From contig JAHBSZ010000007.1 of assembly GCA_019638845.1 (NCBI GenBank), positions 1 through 64,000 on the forward strand: 64,000 nucleotides of DNA. Reading direction: 5' to 3'. Position numbers and translations under genes: made by a program. The notes below the pieces were generated by a model. The model worked only from the letters and a program-made list of their open reading frames with translations, did no database searches and was not told the DNA's origin. Every line of letters starts with the position of its first letter. Positions within the stretch are counted from its first letter, which is position 1. This stretch comes from Salinibacterium sp. GTDB lineage: Bacteria; Actinomycetota; Actinomycetes; Actinomycetales; Microbacteriaceae. This document shows positions 1 to 8,456 of the stretch, one piece after another.

Positions 1-18
1 CCCTCGCGCACCGAAAGG

Positions 19-52
19 AAAAGGCGTCCTCTTTCATTAGGGGGCGCCTTTT
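19..52 (+). terminator. Rho-independent-type terminator
   Basis: An inverted repeat pairs AAAAGGCGTCCT (19-30) with GGGGGCGCCTTTT (40-52), with a 9-nt loop and a following T-rich run (TTTTCTGTTT). It probably ends a rightward gene that lies before the window. Because the stem has an A-run on one side and a T-run on the other it could work in both directions. Nothing convincing lies between it and the lipoprotein start at 244. Confidence 0.7.
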
Positions 53-243
53 CTGTTTATCAGCACGCGACTCCGTCGACCAGCCCTCCGTTGCGGAGGA
101 CGACGCGCCGGAGTATGGGTCCCGGCCCGCGATCGAGCGGCGTGCCATCCTCCGTATTGGTGACGGCCAGGATGTCCCATCGGAACGACGTCTCCCAGCG
201 AGGCGTCCTTCTCTCGTTTCGGCTGGGCGACCATACTGTCGGC

Positions 244-621
244 ATGAGAATCTCCCGCCTATTCGCAACTGCTGCCGCGGCATCCGTGCTGCTCATCGGA
301 CTCGCCGGATGCGGCGCCTCGGGCCCCGTCGTGGCACCCATTGTCGTGAGCGTCGGCGACCTGCAAGGGACAACTGTCGAGGTGCCGCTCAACAGCACCC
401 TCGTGATCAACACTGGCGACCTCGCCGTCGACAGCTACACCGCAGTCATTGCCGATACCTCCGTCGCTGAGTTCGTTCAAGGCAAAGTCGACGGCGGTGC
501 AACGTTCAATCCGGGCCTCACGCCAAGAGCAGTCGGTGCGACGAAAGTGACACTGTCGAATGAGGCGGGTGGCATTCAGGATGTCAACTTCACGATGAAG
601 GTCACGCCCGCGGGCGGATAG
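244..621 (+). CDS. Small secreted lipoprotein, function unknown
   Basis: The 125-residue product has a classical lipoprotein signal: basic N-terminus (MRISR), hydrophobic core and lipobox L-A-G-C, with lipidation predicted near residue 24. The mature part is a single compact domain of about 100 residues rich in beta-prone segments, with a proline-containing central turn (FNPGLTPRAVG) and no cysteine after the lipobox. The shape recalls small immunoglobulin-like protease-inhibitor lipoproteins (chagasin type), but the similarity is too weak to name. ATG at 244 was chosen because everything upstream in frame lacks a signal peptide; a CATACT box lies 6 nt before it. It is convergent with the symporter gene downstream. 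Probable location: outer face of the cytoplasmic membrane. Confidence 0.7.
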   Translation: MRISRLFATAAAASVLLIGLAGCGASGPVVAPIVVSVGDLQGTTVEVPLNSTLVINTGDLAVDSYTAVIADTSVAEFVQGKVDGGATFNPGLTPRAVGATKVTLSNEAGGIQDVNFTMKVTPAGG

Positions 622-694
622 GCCAGAGAGCGGCCACTCACCAGGCCCTTGACGGAGTATGGATAGCTCGGGAGAAGTTCGCGCGCTGAATCGC

Positions 695-1567
695 CTAAGC
701 GGTCACGGGTTCTTTCGCCGCTATGCGCGAGATCACGAAGCCGAATGCAGCCGCGATGAAGAACATGAGCACGCCGTAGACGGCACCCGGCAACGACATT
801 TCGAAGTTGTTCAGCACCGTTTGCGCGATGACGATGGCAAGGGTCGCGTTGTGGATCCCGATCTCGAATGAACTCGCGACCGCTTGCGGGCGGGTGACAC
901 GGAAGAGGCGGGGCACGAGGAATCCGATGGTGAGACTGAGGAGGCAGAAGACGACGGTGATTCCGGCGAGGGCGCCGATGTTCTCCATCAGCGGCGTGAG
1001 GTTCGAGATGACCGCCCCCGCGATCACCACGACGAGAATGATGATGGAAGCGATTCGTACCGGCGTGTTCATGGCTGTAGCGAAAGCGGGACGCCACCGG
1101 CGCACGAGCATGCCGAGCGCAACGGGGATCAGCACTATGGCGAATACTTTTAGCGCCTCGACCACGTCGATGCCGAGTTGGCCACCCGCGGGGTAGAAGT
1201 ACCCGAGCGACAGGTTGACGATGAGGGGCAGCGTCAACACGGAGATCACCGAGTTGACAGCGGTGAGCGAGATGTTGAGGGCAACATCCCCACCGAATAG
1301 GTGGCTGTAGAGATTGGCAGTGGTTCCGCCGGGCGACGCCGCCAAAATCATCATTCCCACCGCGAGAACGGGCGGCAGGTTGAAGAGAAGGACGAGCCCG
1401 AAGCACAACGCTGGCAGCACGACCAGTTGGGATGCGAGAGCAACGATCACCGCCTTCGGATGCTTCGCGACCCGGGCAAAGTCACCGAGCGTCAAGCTCA
1501 ACCCGAGGCCGAACATGATGATGCCGAGGGCGACGGGTAAGGCAATGGTGGTCAACGCTGATCCCAT
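695..1567 (-). CDS. Bile acid:sodium symporter (BASS) family transporter
   Basis: The 290-residue integral membrane protein has nine to ten hydrophobic segments starting directly at the N-terminus (ALPVALGIIMFGLGLSLTL). The FGLGL..L..F motif near residue 20 and the ASPGG segment near residue 80 are typical of the BASS/SBF family, where such glycine-rich stretches line the substrate path. Family members carry bile acids, keto acids or other organic anions with sodium; the substrate here cannot be read from sequence. Length matches the family (about 290-330). It is last in a leftward series after a phosphatase and nucS, but the neighbours suggest no shared pathway. The start is ATG at 1567. Confidence 0.85.
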   Translation of the reverse strand: MGSALTTIALPVALGIIMFGLGLSLTLGDFARVAKHPKAVIVALASQLVVLPALCFGLVLLFNLPPVLAVGMMILAASPGGTTANLYSHLFGGDVALNISLTAVNSVISVLTLPLIVNLSLGYFYPAGGQLGIDVVEALKVFAIVLIPVALGMLVRRWRPAFATAMNTPVRIASIIILVVVIAGAVISNLTPLMENIGALAGITVVFCLLSLTIGFLVPRLFRVTRPQAVASSFEIGIHNATLAIVIAQTVLNNFEMSLPGAVYGVLMFFIAAAFGFVISRIAAKEPVTA

Positions 1568-1623
1568 GCCGCTAATACTGTCGGGTGAAGCGGCTCAGCG
1601 CTAGGGGCCCCGAGCAGTCGGGC

Positions 1624-2277
1624 TCAACCGAGCAGCCGGCGCCCGAGTTCGGCGGTGTCGTTCACGACGCCGATCGATCCCTCCTCTTCAGCGGGAGCTC
1701 CATAGCCCCACCTCACGAAGATCGTCGGTACATCGTGAGCGGCTGCTCCCAGGACATCGTGGTGGCGGTCGCCCACCATGATGGGTCGAGAGAGGTCAAC
1801 GTCGAGCGCGGCCAGACGCTTGAGGGCCTCTTCGACAACGTCAGCCTTCGCGCTGCGTACTTCGTCATCCGAGGCGCCGGTAACGACATCGAAGTATTCG
1901 AGAAGGCCGTAGTGCTCGAGGATCAGGGTCGCGGGTGTCTCTGGTTTCGAAGTCGCGAGCGACAGCGGAATGCCGCTGCGGTGGATTCGCTTCAACAGTC
2001 CCGGGATGCCGGGGTAGATCGACGCGTTGAAGACGCCGACCTCGAGATATTGCGGGCGGTAGATGGTGAGGGCGGCGTGGGACTGTTCGGGTGTGAATCC
2101 AGCGAGATCCCGGAACGAATCCAGGAGGGGCGGGCCTACGTACGCGATGAGCTCGTCGGCGCTGGGAACCGGCAGTCCCATCGCTTCGAACGTGTACGCG
2201 AGCGTCGCAGTGATGCCAGGCGCCGAATCGACGATCGTGCCATCGAGGTCGAACAGGATGCAGCTGAACTCGGACAC
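1624..2277 (-). CDS. HAD-superfamily phosphatase, phosphoglycolate-phosphatase-like
   Basis: This 217-residue haloacid-dehalogenase hydrolase has motif I DLDGT with nucleophile Asp10 and acid/base Asp12, motif II Thr in LATSK (about residue 110), and motif III/IV in GDRHHDVLGA (about 166-175). A helical cap sits between motif I and II, as in Gph/PpaX-type enzymes (subclass I). It is a cytosolic phosphomonoesterase; phosphoglycolate, pyrophosphate or 5'-nucleotides are the usual substrates of close families, and none can be preferred here. GTG at 2277 was chosen because a TAGGCT box ends 6 nt upstream (2284-2289), implying a leaderless transcript. Confidence 0.82.
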   Translation of the reverse strand: MSEFSCILFDLDGTIVDSAPGITATLAYTFEAMGLPVPSADELIAYVGPPLLDSFRDLAGFTPEQSHAALTIYRPQYLEVGVFNASIYPGIPGLLKRIHRSGIPLSLATSKPETPATLILEHYGLLEYFDVVTGASDDEVRSAKADVVEEALKRLAALDVDLSRPIMVGDRHHDVLGAAAHDVPTIFVRWGYGAPAEEEGSIGVVNDTAELGRRLLG

Positions 2278-2307
2278 CGGCCAAGCCTAGGCTCTGATTC
2301 GACGGGC

Positions 2308-3003
2308 TCAGAACAACCGCGAGTCCGCGTCGTCGAGACCACGCATGGCGTCGTAGTCGAGGAGCAAACACCGGATGCCGCGATCCTGGGCCAGAGTGCG
2401 GGCCTGTGGCTTGATCTCCTGGGCGGCAAAGACTCCGGCCACGGGAGCGAGCAGCGGGTCCCGGTTCATGAGTTCCAGGTAGCGGGTGAGCTGCTCTACT
2501 CCATCGATGTCACCGCGGCGCTTGATCTCGACGGCGACGCTGGCTCCGGTGGCATCCGTGGCGAGGATGTCGACCGGCCCGATGGCCGTCATGTACTCGC
2601 GCCGCACGAGCCGGTGGCCCTCGCCCAAGAGTTCGATCTGCTCGGCGAGGAGCTTCTGAAGGTGGGCTTCGACGCCATCTTTCTGGAGCCCCGGATCGAT
2701 CCCCAACTCGTGGCTGCTGTCGTGCAGGATCTCGTGGATCGAAATGACGAGCAGATCGGCAGTCTTGGCCTGTGCAACACGCCATTGTTCGACGACGCCC
2801 GCGTCCGATTGCTCCTGCTCCGGTGCCATCAGCGTGAGCGTGCACGGCGGACTCATCCAATTGAGTGGCTTGTAGGAAAGCGAGTCGGAGTGCACGAGGA
2901 CACTTCCGTCGGACTTCACAACCAGAAGGCGGGTGGCGAGCGGGAGGTGTGCGCTGAGCCGTCCGGCGTAGTCAACGGAGCAGCGGGCAATGACGAGACG
3001 CAC
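2308..3003 (-). CDS. nucS: Mismatch-specific endonuclease NucS/EndoMS
   Basis: NucS cleaves both strands at mismatches (notably G-T, G-G, T-T) and provides the non-canonical mismatch repair of actinobacteria and archaea that lack MutS/MutL. The 231 residues show the N-terminal dimerisation domain (1-115) and a RecB-like nuclease core with Asp145 (GPVDILATD), Glu159-x-Lys161 (VAVEIKRR), Gln171 and Tyr175 (QLTRYLE). The protein ends in ...DSRLF, resembling the C-terminal sliding-clamp-binding tail known for the family. GTG at 3003 is preceded by TAAACT at exactly 6 nt (3010-3015), so it is probably leaderless. Length is normal for the family. Confidence 0.93.
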   Translation of the reverse strand: MRLVIARCSVDYAGRLSAHLPLATRLLVVKSDGSVLVHSDSLSYKPLNWMSPPCTLTLMAPEQEQSDAGVVEQWRVAQAKTADLLVISIHEILHDSSHELGIDPGLQKDGVEAHLQKLLAEQIELLGEGHRLVRREYMTAIGPVDILATDATGASVAVEIKRRGDIDGVEQLTRYLELMNRDPLLAPVAGVFAAQEIKPQARTLAQDRGIRCLLLDYDAMRGLDDADSRLF

Positions 3004-3039
3004 GGGTCGAGTTTAGGCGGGGCGTCGTGTGGTCGTCCG

Positions 3040-4302
3040 TTACGAGGAGGCCTGCGGGTCGGCAAAGGTGTCGACGGATGCCGCGTTGGCGCCCTTGGGT
3101 TCGCGGGCCCCGCCCGACACGACGGCGCCGATGGCGCACAGGACGAGGACGACAAGCAGAGCGTGCAGCACCCCCGTGTGTTCGCCGAGGAGTCCGATGA
3201 GCGGTGGGCCGACGAGAAACGCGAAGTAGCCGATGGTCGCGACGGCGCTCACGCGCGCCGCGGCCGTGCGGGCATCGTCGGCAGCAGCGGACATTCCGAC
3301 CGGAAAGCCGAGCGCGGAGCCGAGACCCCACAACACTGCCCCACCCATGGCGACGTAGGGGTTGGGCACGAAAATGACGATGAGAAGGCCAATCGCGGCC
3401 AGCAGAAAAGACCCGCGCAGAACGGGAACTCGCCCGTACTTGTCGAGCAGGAAGACGCCGGCCAATCGCCCGGCGGTCATCGCCGTGACGAAGATTCCGA
3501 ACACGAGGGCGCCGGTGGCGTTGCTGACGCCATGGCCATCGACCATCGCGATCGCGAGCCAATCGTTGGCCGAACCTTCTGCGAAGGCGGCCCCGAGAAC
3601 GAGGATGCCAATCAGAATCGTGCGGGGATCGCGCCATATTCCGAGGCGTCCACGCCACGTCTGGGAACGATCGCTGCTGGCGACGAGTTCGCCGTCGTCT
3701 GCGGCTACCTCTTCGTTCTGAATGAAGCGCTGAACTGCGAAACCGGCGACGACGATAGTTGCGGCAATGACCCCGAGGTGCACGGCAATCGGGACGCCCA
3801 AGGCCTCGGCGCCGGCGCCGACTCCCGCGCCGATCATCGTTCCGAAGCTGAAGAAGGCGTGAAAGATCGGCATGATCGAGCGCCCGAGAACTCGCTCGTT
3901 CGCGGCCCCCGACACGTTCATCGCGACATCCGTTCCGCCCATTGCCGCGCCGAAAACGAGCAAACCGACGAAGGTCAGCGCGAAGCTGGGACCGACCGTC
4001 GCGCCGATCCCGGCAATGAGCAGACCCACCGCGATGATGGCCAGCCCACCCGTCATGCTCCGACGTGCGCCAATGCGTGCGATGACGTGGCTGGATGCCA
4101 CGAGTCCGATGATTGAACCGGCCGCCATGCCAAAGATGAGGGCGCCCACTTGGGCCGGGCTCACCTGCAATGCGTCACGTGTGGCGGGAAGGCGAGATAC
4201 CCAACTCGCGATTGCGATGCCGGGCATGAGGAATACCACGAACACGGCGTTGCGCCACGCGACTGCGTGGCTGCGAATGAGGCCGCCGCCCGGGGTGCTC
4301 AC
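3040..4302 (-). CDS. MFS transporter, probable drug/metabolite exporter
   Basis: The 420-residue protein has twelve predicted membrane helices in two halves. The A-loop region between helices 2 and 3 carries SSHVIARIGARRS, an MFS motif A variant, and a second copy-like motif (LDKYGRVPVLR) follows helix 8. The overall pattern fits the MFS family with YbjJ/YeaN-like sugar or drug permeases. Substrate is unknown. It starts with GTG 5 nt after the stop of the upstream epimerase-like gene, so the two are probably co-transcribed, and it lies 36 nt before nucS, which has its own promoter-like box. Confidence 0.85.
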   Translation of the reverse strand: MSTPGGGLIRSHAVAWRNAVFVVFLMPGIAIASWVSRLPATRDALQVSPAQVGALIFGMAAGSIIGLVASSHVIARIGARRSMTGGLAIIAVGLLIAGIGATVGPSFALTFVGLLVFGAAMGGTDVAMNVSGAANERVLGRSIMPIFHAFFSFGTMIGAGVGAGAEALGVPIAVHLGVIAATIVVAGFAVQRFIQNEEVAADDGELVASSDRSQTWRGRLGIWRDPRTILIGILVLGAAFAEGSANDWLAIAMVDGHGVSNATGALVFGIFVTAMTAGRLAGVFLLDKYGRVPVLRGSFLLAAIGLLIVIFVPNPYVAMGGAVLWGLGSALGFPVGMSAAADDARTAAARVSAVATIGYFAFLVGPPLIGLLGEHTGVLHALLVVLVLCAIGAVVSGGAREPKGANAASVDTFADPQASS

Positions 4303-4307
4303 GATGC

Positions 4308-5285
4308 TCAGCGCCGCGCGAGACCGTCGAGCGTTGCGTCGAGGGCGGGGTCGACAGCGCGACGCGCGGGGTCTTCATCATGCCATTCGATGATCTGCTG
4401 TGCGCCTCGCCAAAAGGGTGTGGTTGCTCGCCAACCGGGTGCGATGGCCTTGATCTTGGAGTTGTCGAAGATCACCGAGTTTGCCTTGTCGCCGATCAGG
4501 TACGGACCCCAAGGGGGGATCGCCTCGGCAATGGTTTCGGAAGCAACATGCACAATGTCTGCCTCGACTCCAGCAGCCCGCGCGAGGGTGCGAGCGATGT
4601 CATTCCACGTCAGCACTTCATCCGAGGTGATGTGGAACGCATCGCCAATCGTTTGCTGGTTGCCGAGCAACTCGATGAAGGCTCGCGCGAAGTCCTGATG
4701 GTGGGTAAGTACCCAGAGTGACGTGCCATCCCCCGCGACGACGATGGGCTTGCCGCGTCGCATTCGGTCGATGATCGTCCACCCGCCATCGAACGGCATT
4801 GAGCGCATGTCGTAGGTGTGTGACGGGCGCACGATAGTCATCGGAAATCCGTGCTGCCGGTAAGCGGCAACAAGGATGTCCTCGCTCGCGATCTTGTTCC
4901 GCGAGTACTCCCAGAAGGGGTTGCGCAGCGGCGTGGACTCCGTGATCGGAAGCCGAGCGACAGGTTTTTGGTACGCGGATGCCGAGCTGATGTAGACGTA
5001 CTGCCCCGCTTTCCCGGTGAAGATGTCGACGTCAGCTTCGACCTGTGACGGGAGGAAAGATCGGAAGTTGACCACGACGTCGAACTCGAGCTTGCCCACA
5101 GCGGATCGCACAGAGTCACTGTCGGATGCGTCGCCGACGAGATGCCTCGTCCCTTCCAGTGGCGGACGGGAAGTCGAGGTACCGCGGTTCAGCAAGGTCA
5201 GGTCGACGCCGCGCTCTACCGCGAGGGCACTGACGGCAGAACTGATGGTGCCGTTGCCACCGATGAAGAGCATGCGTTGTGCCAT
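4308..5285 (-). CDS. NAD-dependent epimerase/dehydratase-like protein (extended SDR), copy 1
   Basis: The 325-residue protein begins with a Rossmann nucleotide-binding motif (LFIGGNGTIS, residues 6-15), has a serine-rich strand (ISSASAYQKP) and a catalytic-type Tyr-x-x-x-Lys (YSRNK) about residue 140. It belongs to the extended SDR family that acts on nucleotide sugars or related polyols, close to the CSP41-like branch; the reaction is not known. It is a clear paralogue of the protein at 61693-62673, with long identical blocks such as ESTPLRNPFW and FPMTIVRPSHTYD. ATG at 5285 was chosen over upstream frame extension because of TAGGCT 7 nt before it (5293-5298). An MFS transporter follows after 5 nt. 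Confidence 0.82.
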   Translation of the reverse strand: MAQRMLFIGGNGTISSAVSALAVERGVDLTLLNRGTSTSRPPLEGTRHLVGDASDSDSVRSAVGKLEFDVVVNFRSFLPSQVEADVDIFTGKAGQYVYISSASAYQKPVARLPITESTPLRNPFWEYSRNKIASEDILVAAYRQHGFPMTIVRPSHTYDMRSMPFDGGWTIIDRMRRGKPIVVAGDGTSLWVLTHHQDFARAFIELLGNQQTIGDAFHITSDEVLTWNDIARTLARAAGVEADIVHVASETIAEAIPPWGPYLIGDKANSVIFDNSKIKAIAPGWRATTPFWRGAQQIIEWHDEDPARRAVDPALDATLDGLARR

Positions 5286-5370
5286 AGTGCCCAGCCTAGG
5301 GCCGGGCATGGTGGGGATTGGCGCGTCGATCGAGGCAACGGCGACCGTGTACCGAACTAGGCTTTCCCGC

Positions 5371-7338
5371 ATGAGTCTTGACACCCCATTGCCGTCCGGA
5401 ATCGACCTGGAAGAGCTCGACCCGTCCATCCGTCCGCAGGATGATTTGTTCCGCCACGTGAATGGCAAGTGGATCGACCGCACGACGATCCCCAGCGACA
5501 AAGCGCGCTACGGCTCGTTCTATCTGCTCGCGGAAGAAGCGGAGCGGGCGGTGCGCGACATCATCGTCGAGTCGCAAACCGCGCAGCCCGGCACCGAGGC
5601 ACGGAAGGTCGGCGATTTGTATGCCAGCTTCCTCGATGAAGCTCGAGTGGAAGAGCTCGGCGCAGAGCCCATTCGCGATCTACTTCTGCGCGCGGCAGCG
5701 GTGTCGTCGATCGACTCGCTGCTCGAAACCCTCGGTGCGCTTGAGCGAGAGGGGGCGAGCGGGTTCTTCCAACTCTTCGTCGACAATGACCCGGGCCAGC
5801 CCGAGCGCTATCTCGTGTTCGTGGAACAGGCCGGACTCGGATTGCCGGACGAGTCGTACTATCGCGAGGAGAAGTCCGCGACGATCCGCGAAAAGTACGC
5901 TGCTTACCTCGAGAGGATGCTCGCACTCGCCGGTCTGGACGACGCTGCGGTGCGGGCCTCACGAATCGTTGCTCTGGAGACCGAGATCGCGAGTCACCAC
6001 TGGGACAACGTTGCGAACCGCGACAGCGAGAAGACCTACAACCCGATGCCATGGTCGGCGGCCAACGATCTCGTGGGCGACGTCGACATGGATATTTGGT
6101 TGACCGCGCTCGGGGTTCCCGACAGATCGTTCGACGAAGTAGTAGTTCGCCAGCCGAGCTTCATGGCAGGTCTCGAAACGGTGTTGCGTGCCGAGAATCT
6201 GACCGCGTGGAAAGACTGGTTGTCGTGGCAGGTCATCCGCTCGAACGCGGCATACCTGTCAAAGGCCTTTGTCGATGCGAATTTCGATTTCTACGGTAAA
6301 ACGCTGACGGGTACTCCCGAACTGAGGGCTCGTTGGAAGCGCGGCGTTTCGCTCGTTGAGGGCGCGCTCGGTGAGGCAGTCGGCCACATCTACGTTGAGC
6401 GTCACTTCCCCGAGGCTGCGAAGACCGCGATGGACGTGCTGGTTTCCCACCTCGTCGAGGCCTATCGCCAGTCCATCACCCACCTCGACTGGATGACCGA
6501 CGAGACTCGCGGCCGCGCCATCGAGAAGCTCGACAAATTCACTCCCAAGATCGGGTACCCCGTGAAGTGGCGTGACTATTCCTCCCTTGAGATCGACGCG
6601 ACCGACCTCATCGGCAACGTGCGGGCGACAAGTGAGTTCGAGTTCCAGCGAGAGTTGGGCAAGATCGGCAAGCCGCTTGACCGCGACGAATGGTTCATGA
6701 CTCCGCAGACCATCAACGCGTACTACAACCCCGGGTTCAACGAAATTGTGTTCCCGGCTGCAATTCTCCAGTCCCCGTTCTTCGATGAGACGCGGGATGC
6801 CGCAGCCAACTATGGGGCGATCGGCGCCGTGATCGGCCACGAGATCGGTCACGGGTTCGACGATCAAGGTTCCAAGTACGACGGCGACGGACGCCTTACG
6901 GATTGGTGGACTCCCGCCGACCGCGCGGCCTTCGAGGAGCGCACGAAGTCGCTCATCGCGCAGTACGGTGCACTCGCGCCGCGACAGGTGCCGGATCATC
7001 ACGTCAATGGTGCACTCACCATCGGGGAGAACATTGGTGACCTCGGTGGTCTCAGCATCGCGTGGAAGGCGTACTTGCTATCCCTGGACGGTGCAGAGCC
7101 GCCCGTCATCGATGGTCTCACCGGAGCACAGCGGTTCTTCCTGTCGTGGGCGCAGGCCTGGCAGCTCAAGGCACGTGACGAGGAGGTCATCCGGCTCATC
7201 TCCATCGACCCGCACTCGCCCAATGAGTTCCGGTGCAATCAGATCGTGCGCAACATCGATGAGTTTTATGAGACATTTGGGGTAACCGAACAGGACTCCC
7301 TCTGGCTTGACCCGAAAGAACGCGTCACTATTTGGTAG
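5371..7338 (+). CDS. M13 (neprilysin/PepO) family zinc metallopeptidase
   Basis: The 655-residue protein has the M13 N-terminal domain followed by the gluzincin catalytic domain: zinc motif His490-Glu491-Ile-Gly-His494 and third ligand Glu553 in ENIGDLGG. The C-terminus (...KERVTIW) resembles the conserved terminal Cys/Trp region of neprilysins but lacks the cysteine, as in many bacterial PepO enzymes. There is no signal peptide or membrane anchor, so it is likely a cytosolic oligopeptidase acting on peptides up to about 30-40 residues. ATG at 5371 follows a TAGGCT box at 7 nt (5358-5363), arguing against the long upstream in-frame extension. Its stop overlaps the next gene's start by 7 nt. 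Confidence 0.92.
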   Translation: MSLDTPLPSGIDLEELDPSIRPQDDLFRHVNGKWIDRTTIPSDKARYGSFYLLAEEAERAVRDIIVESQTAQPGTEARKVGDLYASFLDEARVEELGAEPIRDLLLRAAAVSSIDSLLETLGALEREGASGFFQLFVDNDPGQPERYLVFVEQAGLGLPDESYYREEKSATIREKYAAYLERMLALAGLDDAAVRASRIVALETEIASHHWDNVANRDSEKTYNPMPWSAANDLVGDVDMDIWLTALGVPDRSFDEVVVRQPSFMAGLETVLRAENLTAWKDWLSWQVIRSNAAYLSKAFVDANFDFYGKTLTGTPELRARWKRGVSLVEGALGEAVGHIYVERHFPEAAKTAMDVLVSHLVEAYRQSITHLDWMTDETRGRAIEKLDKFTPKIGYPVKWRDYSSLEIDATDLIGNVRATSEFEFQRELGKIGKPLDRDEWFMTPQTINAYYNPGFNEIVFPAAILQSPFFDETRDAAANYGAIGAVIGHEIGHGFDDQGSKYDGDGRLTDWWTPADRAAFEERTKSLIAQYGALAPRQVPDHHVNGALTIGENIGDLGGLSIAWKAYLLSLDGAEPPVIDGLTGAQRFFLSWAQAWQLKARDEEVIRLISIDPHSPNEFRCNQIVRNIDEFYETFGVTEQDSLWLDPKERVTIW

Positions 7339-8240
7339 AAACAGCTCGGATCCGTGAACGCAGCGAGCGGGTGCGCGCCCCTAGGGCTCCCCGACACGTT
7401 GGAGTTGGGGAAGTCGCGAACTTCTCCAGCACCTTTGCTGCGCTCGGGCGACTGGCATACGAGGGAGCGCAGGTCTCGGCGAGTGCGGTCGATCTCAACT
7501 CGGGGAAGACTCTCCTTGCGATCGATGACCGGATCGTGTTGCCGACCGCGAGTATTGGCAAGATCTTGTTGCTCATCGAGGTGTCGGCCCGCCTGACGGG
7601 TCGCGATTTCTCTGGTTTCGGCATCCTCGACAAGACCCCGCTCGACGCGGTGGGGGATTCCGGAATCTGGCAGCATCTGCAGGCACCGTCACTTCCCGTT
7701 GCCGACCTCGCTACCTTGATCGGTTCGACCAGCGACAACCTCGCGACCAACGTGCTGCTTCGGCAGATCGGGCTCGCGGCGGTGCGCGCTCGCACCGAGT
7801 CGCTGGGACTCATGCGCACCGCGCTCCTTGACTTGGTGAGAGACAGCCGCGGCCCGGATGACGCACCGCAACTTTCCGTCGGATCCACTGCCGAACTGAG
7901 TTGGCTGTTCGGGGCGCTGGCGCGCAGCGAGATTGTGGACGCGCTCACAAGCCAGCGGGTCATGGGCTGGCTCTCGCTCAACAGTGACCTGTCACTCGTC
8001 GCGAGCGCCTTCGGGCTCGATCCGCTATCGCATCGCGGAGCTGATCACGCGACCCTTCTTGTCAACAAGACCGGAACGGATTCCGGGGTACGTGCCGAGG
8101 CTGGCGCGCTGCGGGGCTCCCGCAAAGCCGTGTCGTACGCGGTATCCGTACAGTTCAACGATGACGGGCTCGCGGCGCGGATGCGGGTACTCGAGGCGAT
8201 GCGCACCGTGGGCTACGACCTTCTCGAGTACGTGCACTGA
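7332..8240 (+). CDS. Class A beta-lactamase-related serine hydrolase
   Basis: The 302-residue protein carries the three penicillin-binding motifs: Ser74-x-x-Lys77 (SIGK), Ser134-Asp-Asn (SDN) and Lys246-Thr-Gly (KTG). The omega-loop Glu-x-x-Leu-Asn that deacylates true class A beta-lactamases is not recognisable after SDN, so it is more likely a peptidase or esterase of this fold than a resistance enzyme. No signal peptide is visible, which suggests a cytosolic location and again argues against cell-wall or antibiotic substrates. The TTG start at 7332 overlaps the peptidase stop; GTG at 7371 is an alternative. Coupling with the M13 peptidase suggests a shared peptide-processing role (inference). 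Confidence 0.78.
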   Translation: MVETARIRERSERVRAPRAPRHVGVGEVANFSSTFAALGRLAYEGAQVSASAVDLNSGKTLLAIDDRIVLPTASIGKILLLIEVSARLTGRDFSGFGILDKTPLDAVGDSGIWQHLQAPSLPVADLATLIGSTSDNLATNVLLRQIGLAAVRARTESLGLMRTALLDLVRDSRGPDDAPQLSVGSTAELSWLFGALARSEIVDALTSQRVMGWLSLNSDLSLVASAFGLDPLSHRGADHATLLVNKTGTDSGVRAEAGALRGSRKAVSYAVSVQFNDDGLAARMRVLEAMRTVGYDLLEYVH

Positions 8241-8250
8241 TCGGGGTACA

Positions 8251-8306
8251 GGTCCCCCAAAGTGCGGACCCCCCTTATTGGGGTTTTGTCCTCATTTGGG
8301 GGGACC
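8251..8306. promoter_or_regulatory. G/C-tract dyads upstream of the LAYTG surface protein
   Basis: The 216-nt gap before the surface-protein gene holds GGTCCCCCAAA (8251-8261) and its near-perfect reverse complement TTTGGGGGGACC (8295-8306), flanking an inner dyad CCCC-TTATT-GGGG (8271-8283) and a further GGAC/GTCC pair. It has no T-run and so is unlikely to be a terminator. It looks like a multi-site operator for an activator or repressor. A similar CCCC-N5-GGGG dyad occurs at 63153-63165. Direct repeats GATCCGAAAC at 8357-8366 and 8398-8407 lie further downstream. Confidence 0.45.
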
Positions 8307-8456
8307 ACCTAGTCTGGACAAGCACCGCCCCGGCAGAACCCGAAAACTTCTCCGAGGATCCGAAACGGTGTAGTCGAGTACCCGAGTACACGATCGCGAT
8401 CCGAAACCGCGAGCGTCATACGGTTGTGCCCGAACTCCCCCAACAGGAGATCGACC

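Noticed and set aside
60-245. A 61-codon minus-strand frame before the lipoprotein gene
   Set aside because: Starts at a codon overlapping the lipoprotein start, has rare codons (ATA, AGA) and no known domain; could be real but cannot be supported.
1585-4116. An 843-codon open frame on the plus strand across HAD, nucS and MFS genes
   Set aside because: Low-complexity Glu/Asp/Arg composition typical of an antisense frame in GC-rich DNA; three well-defined genes occupy the other strand.
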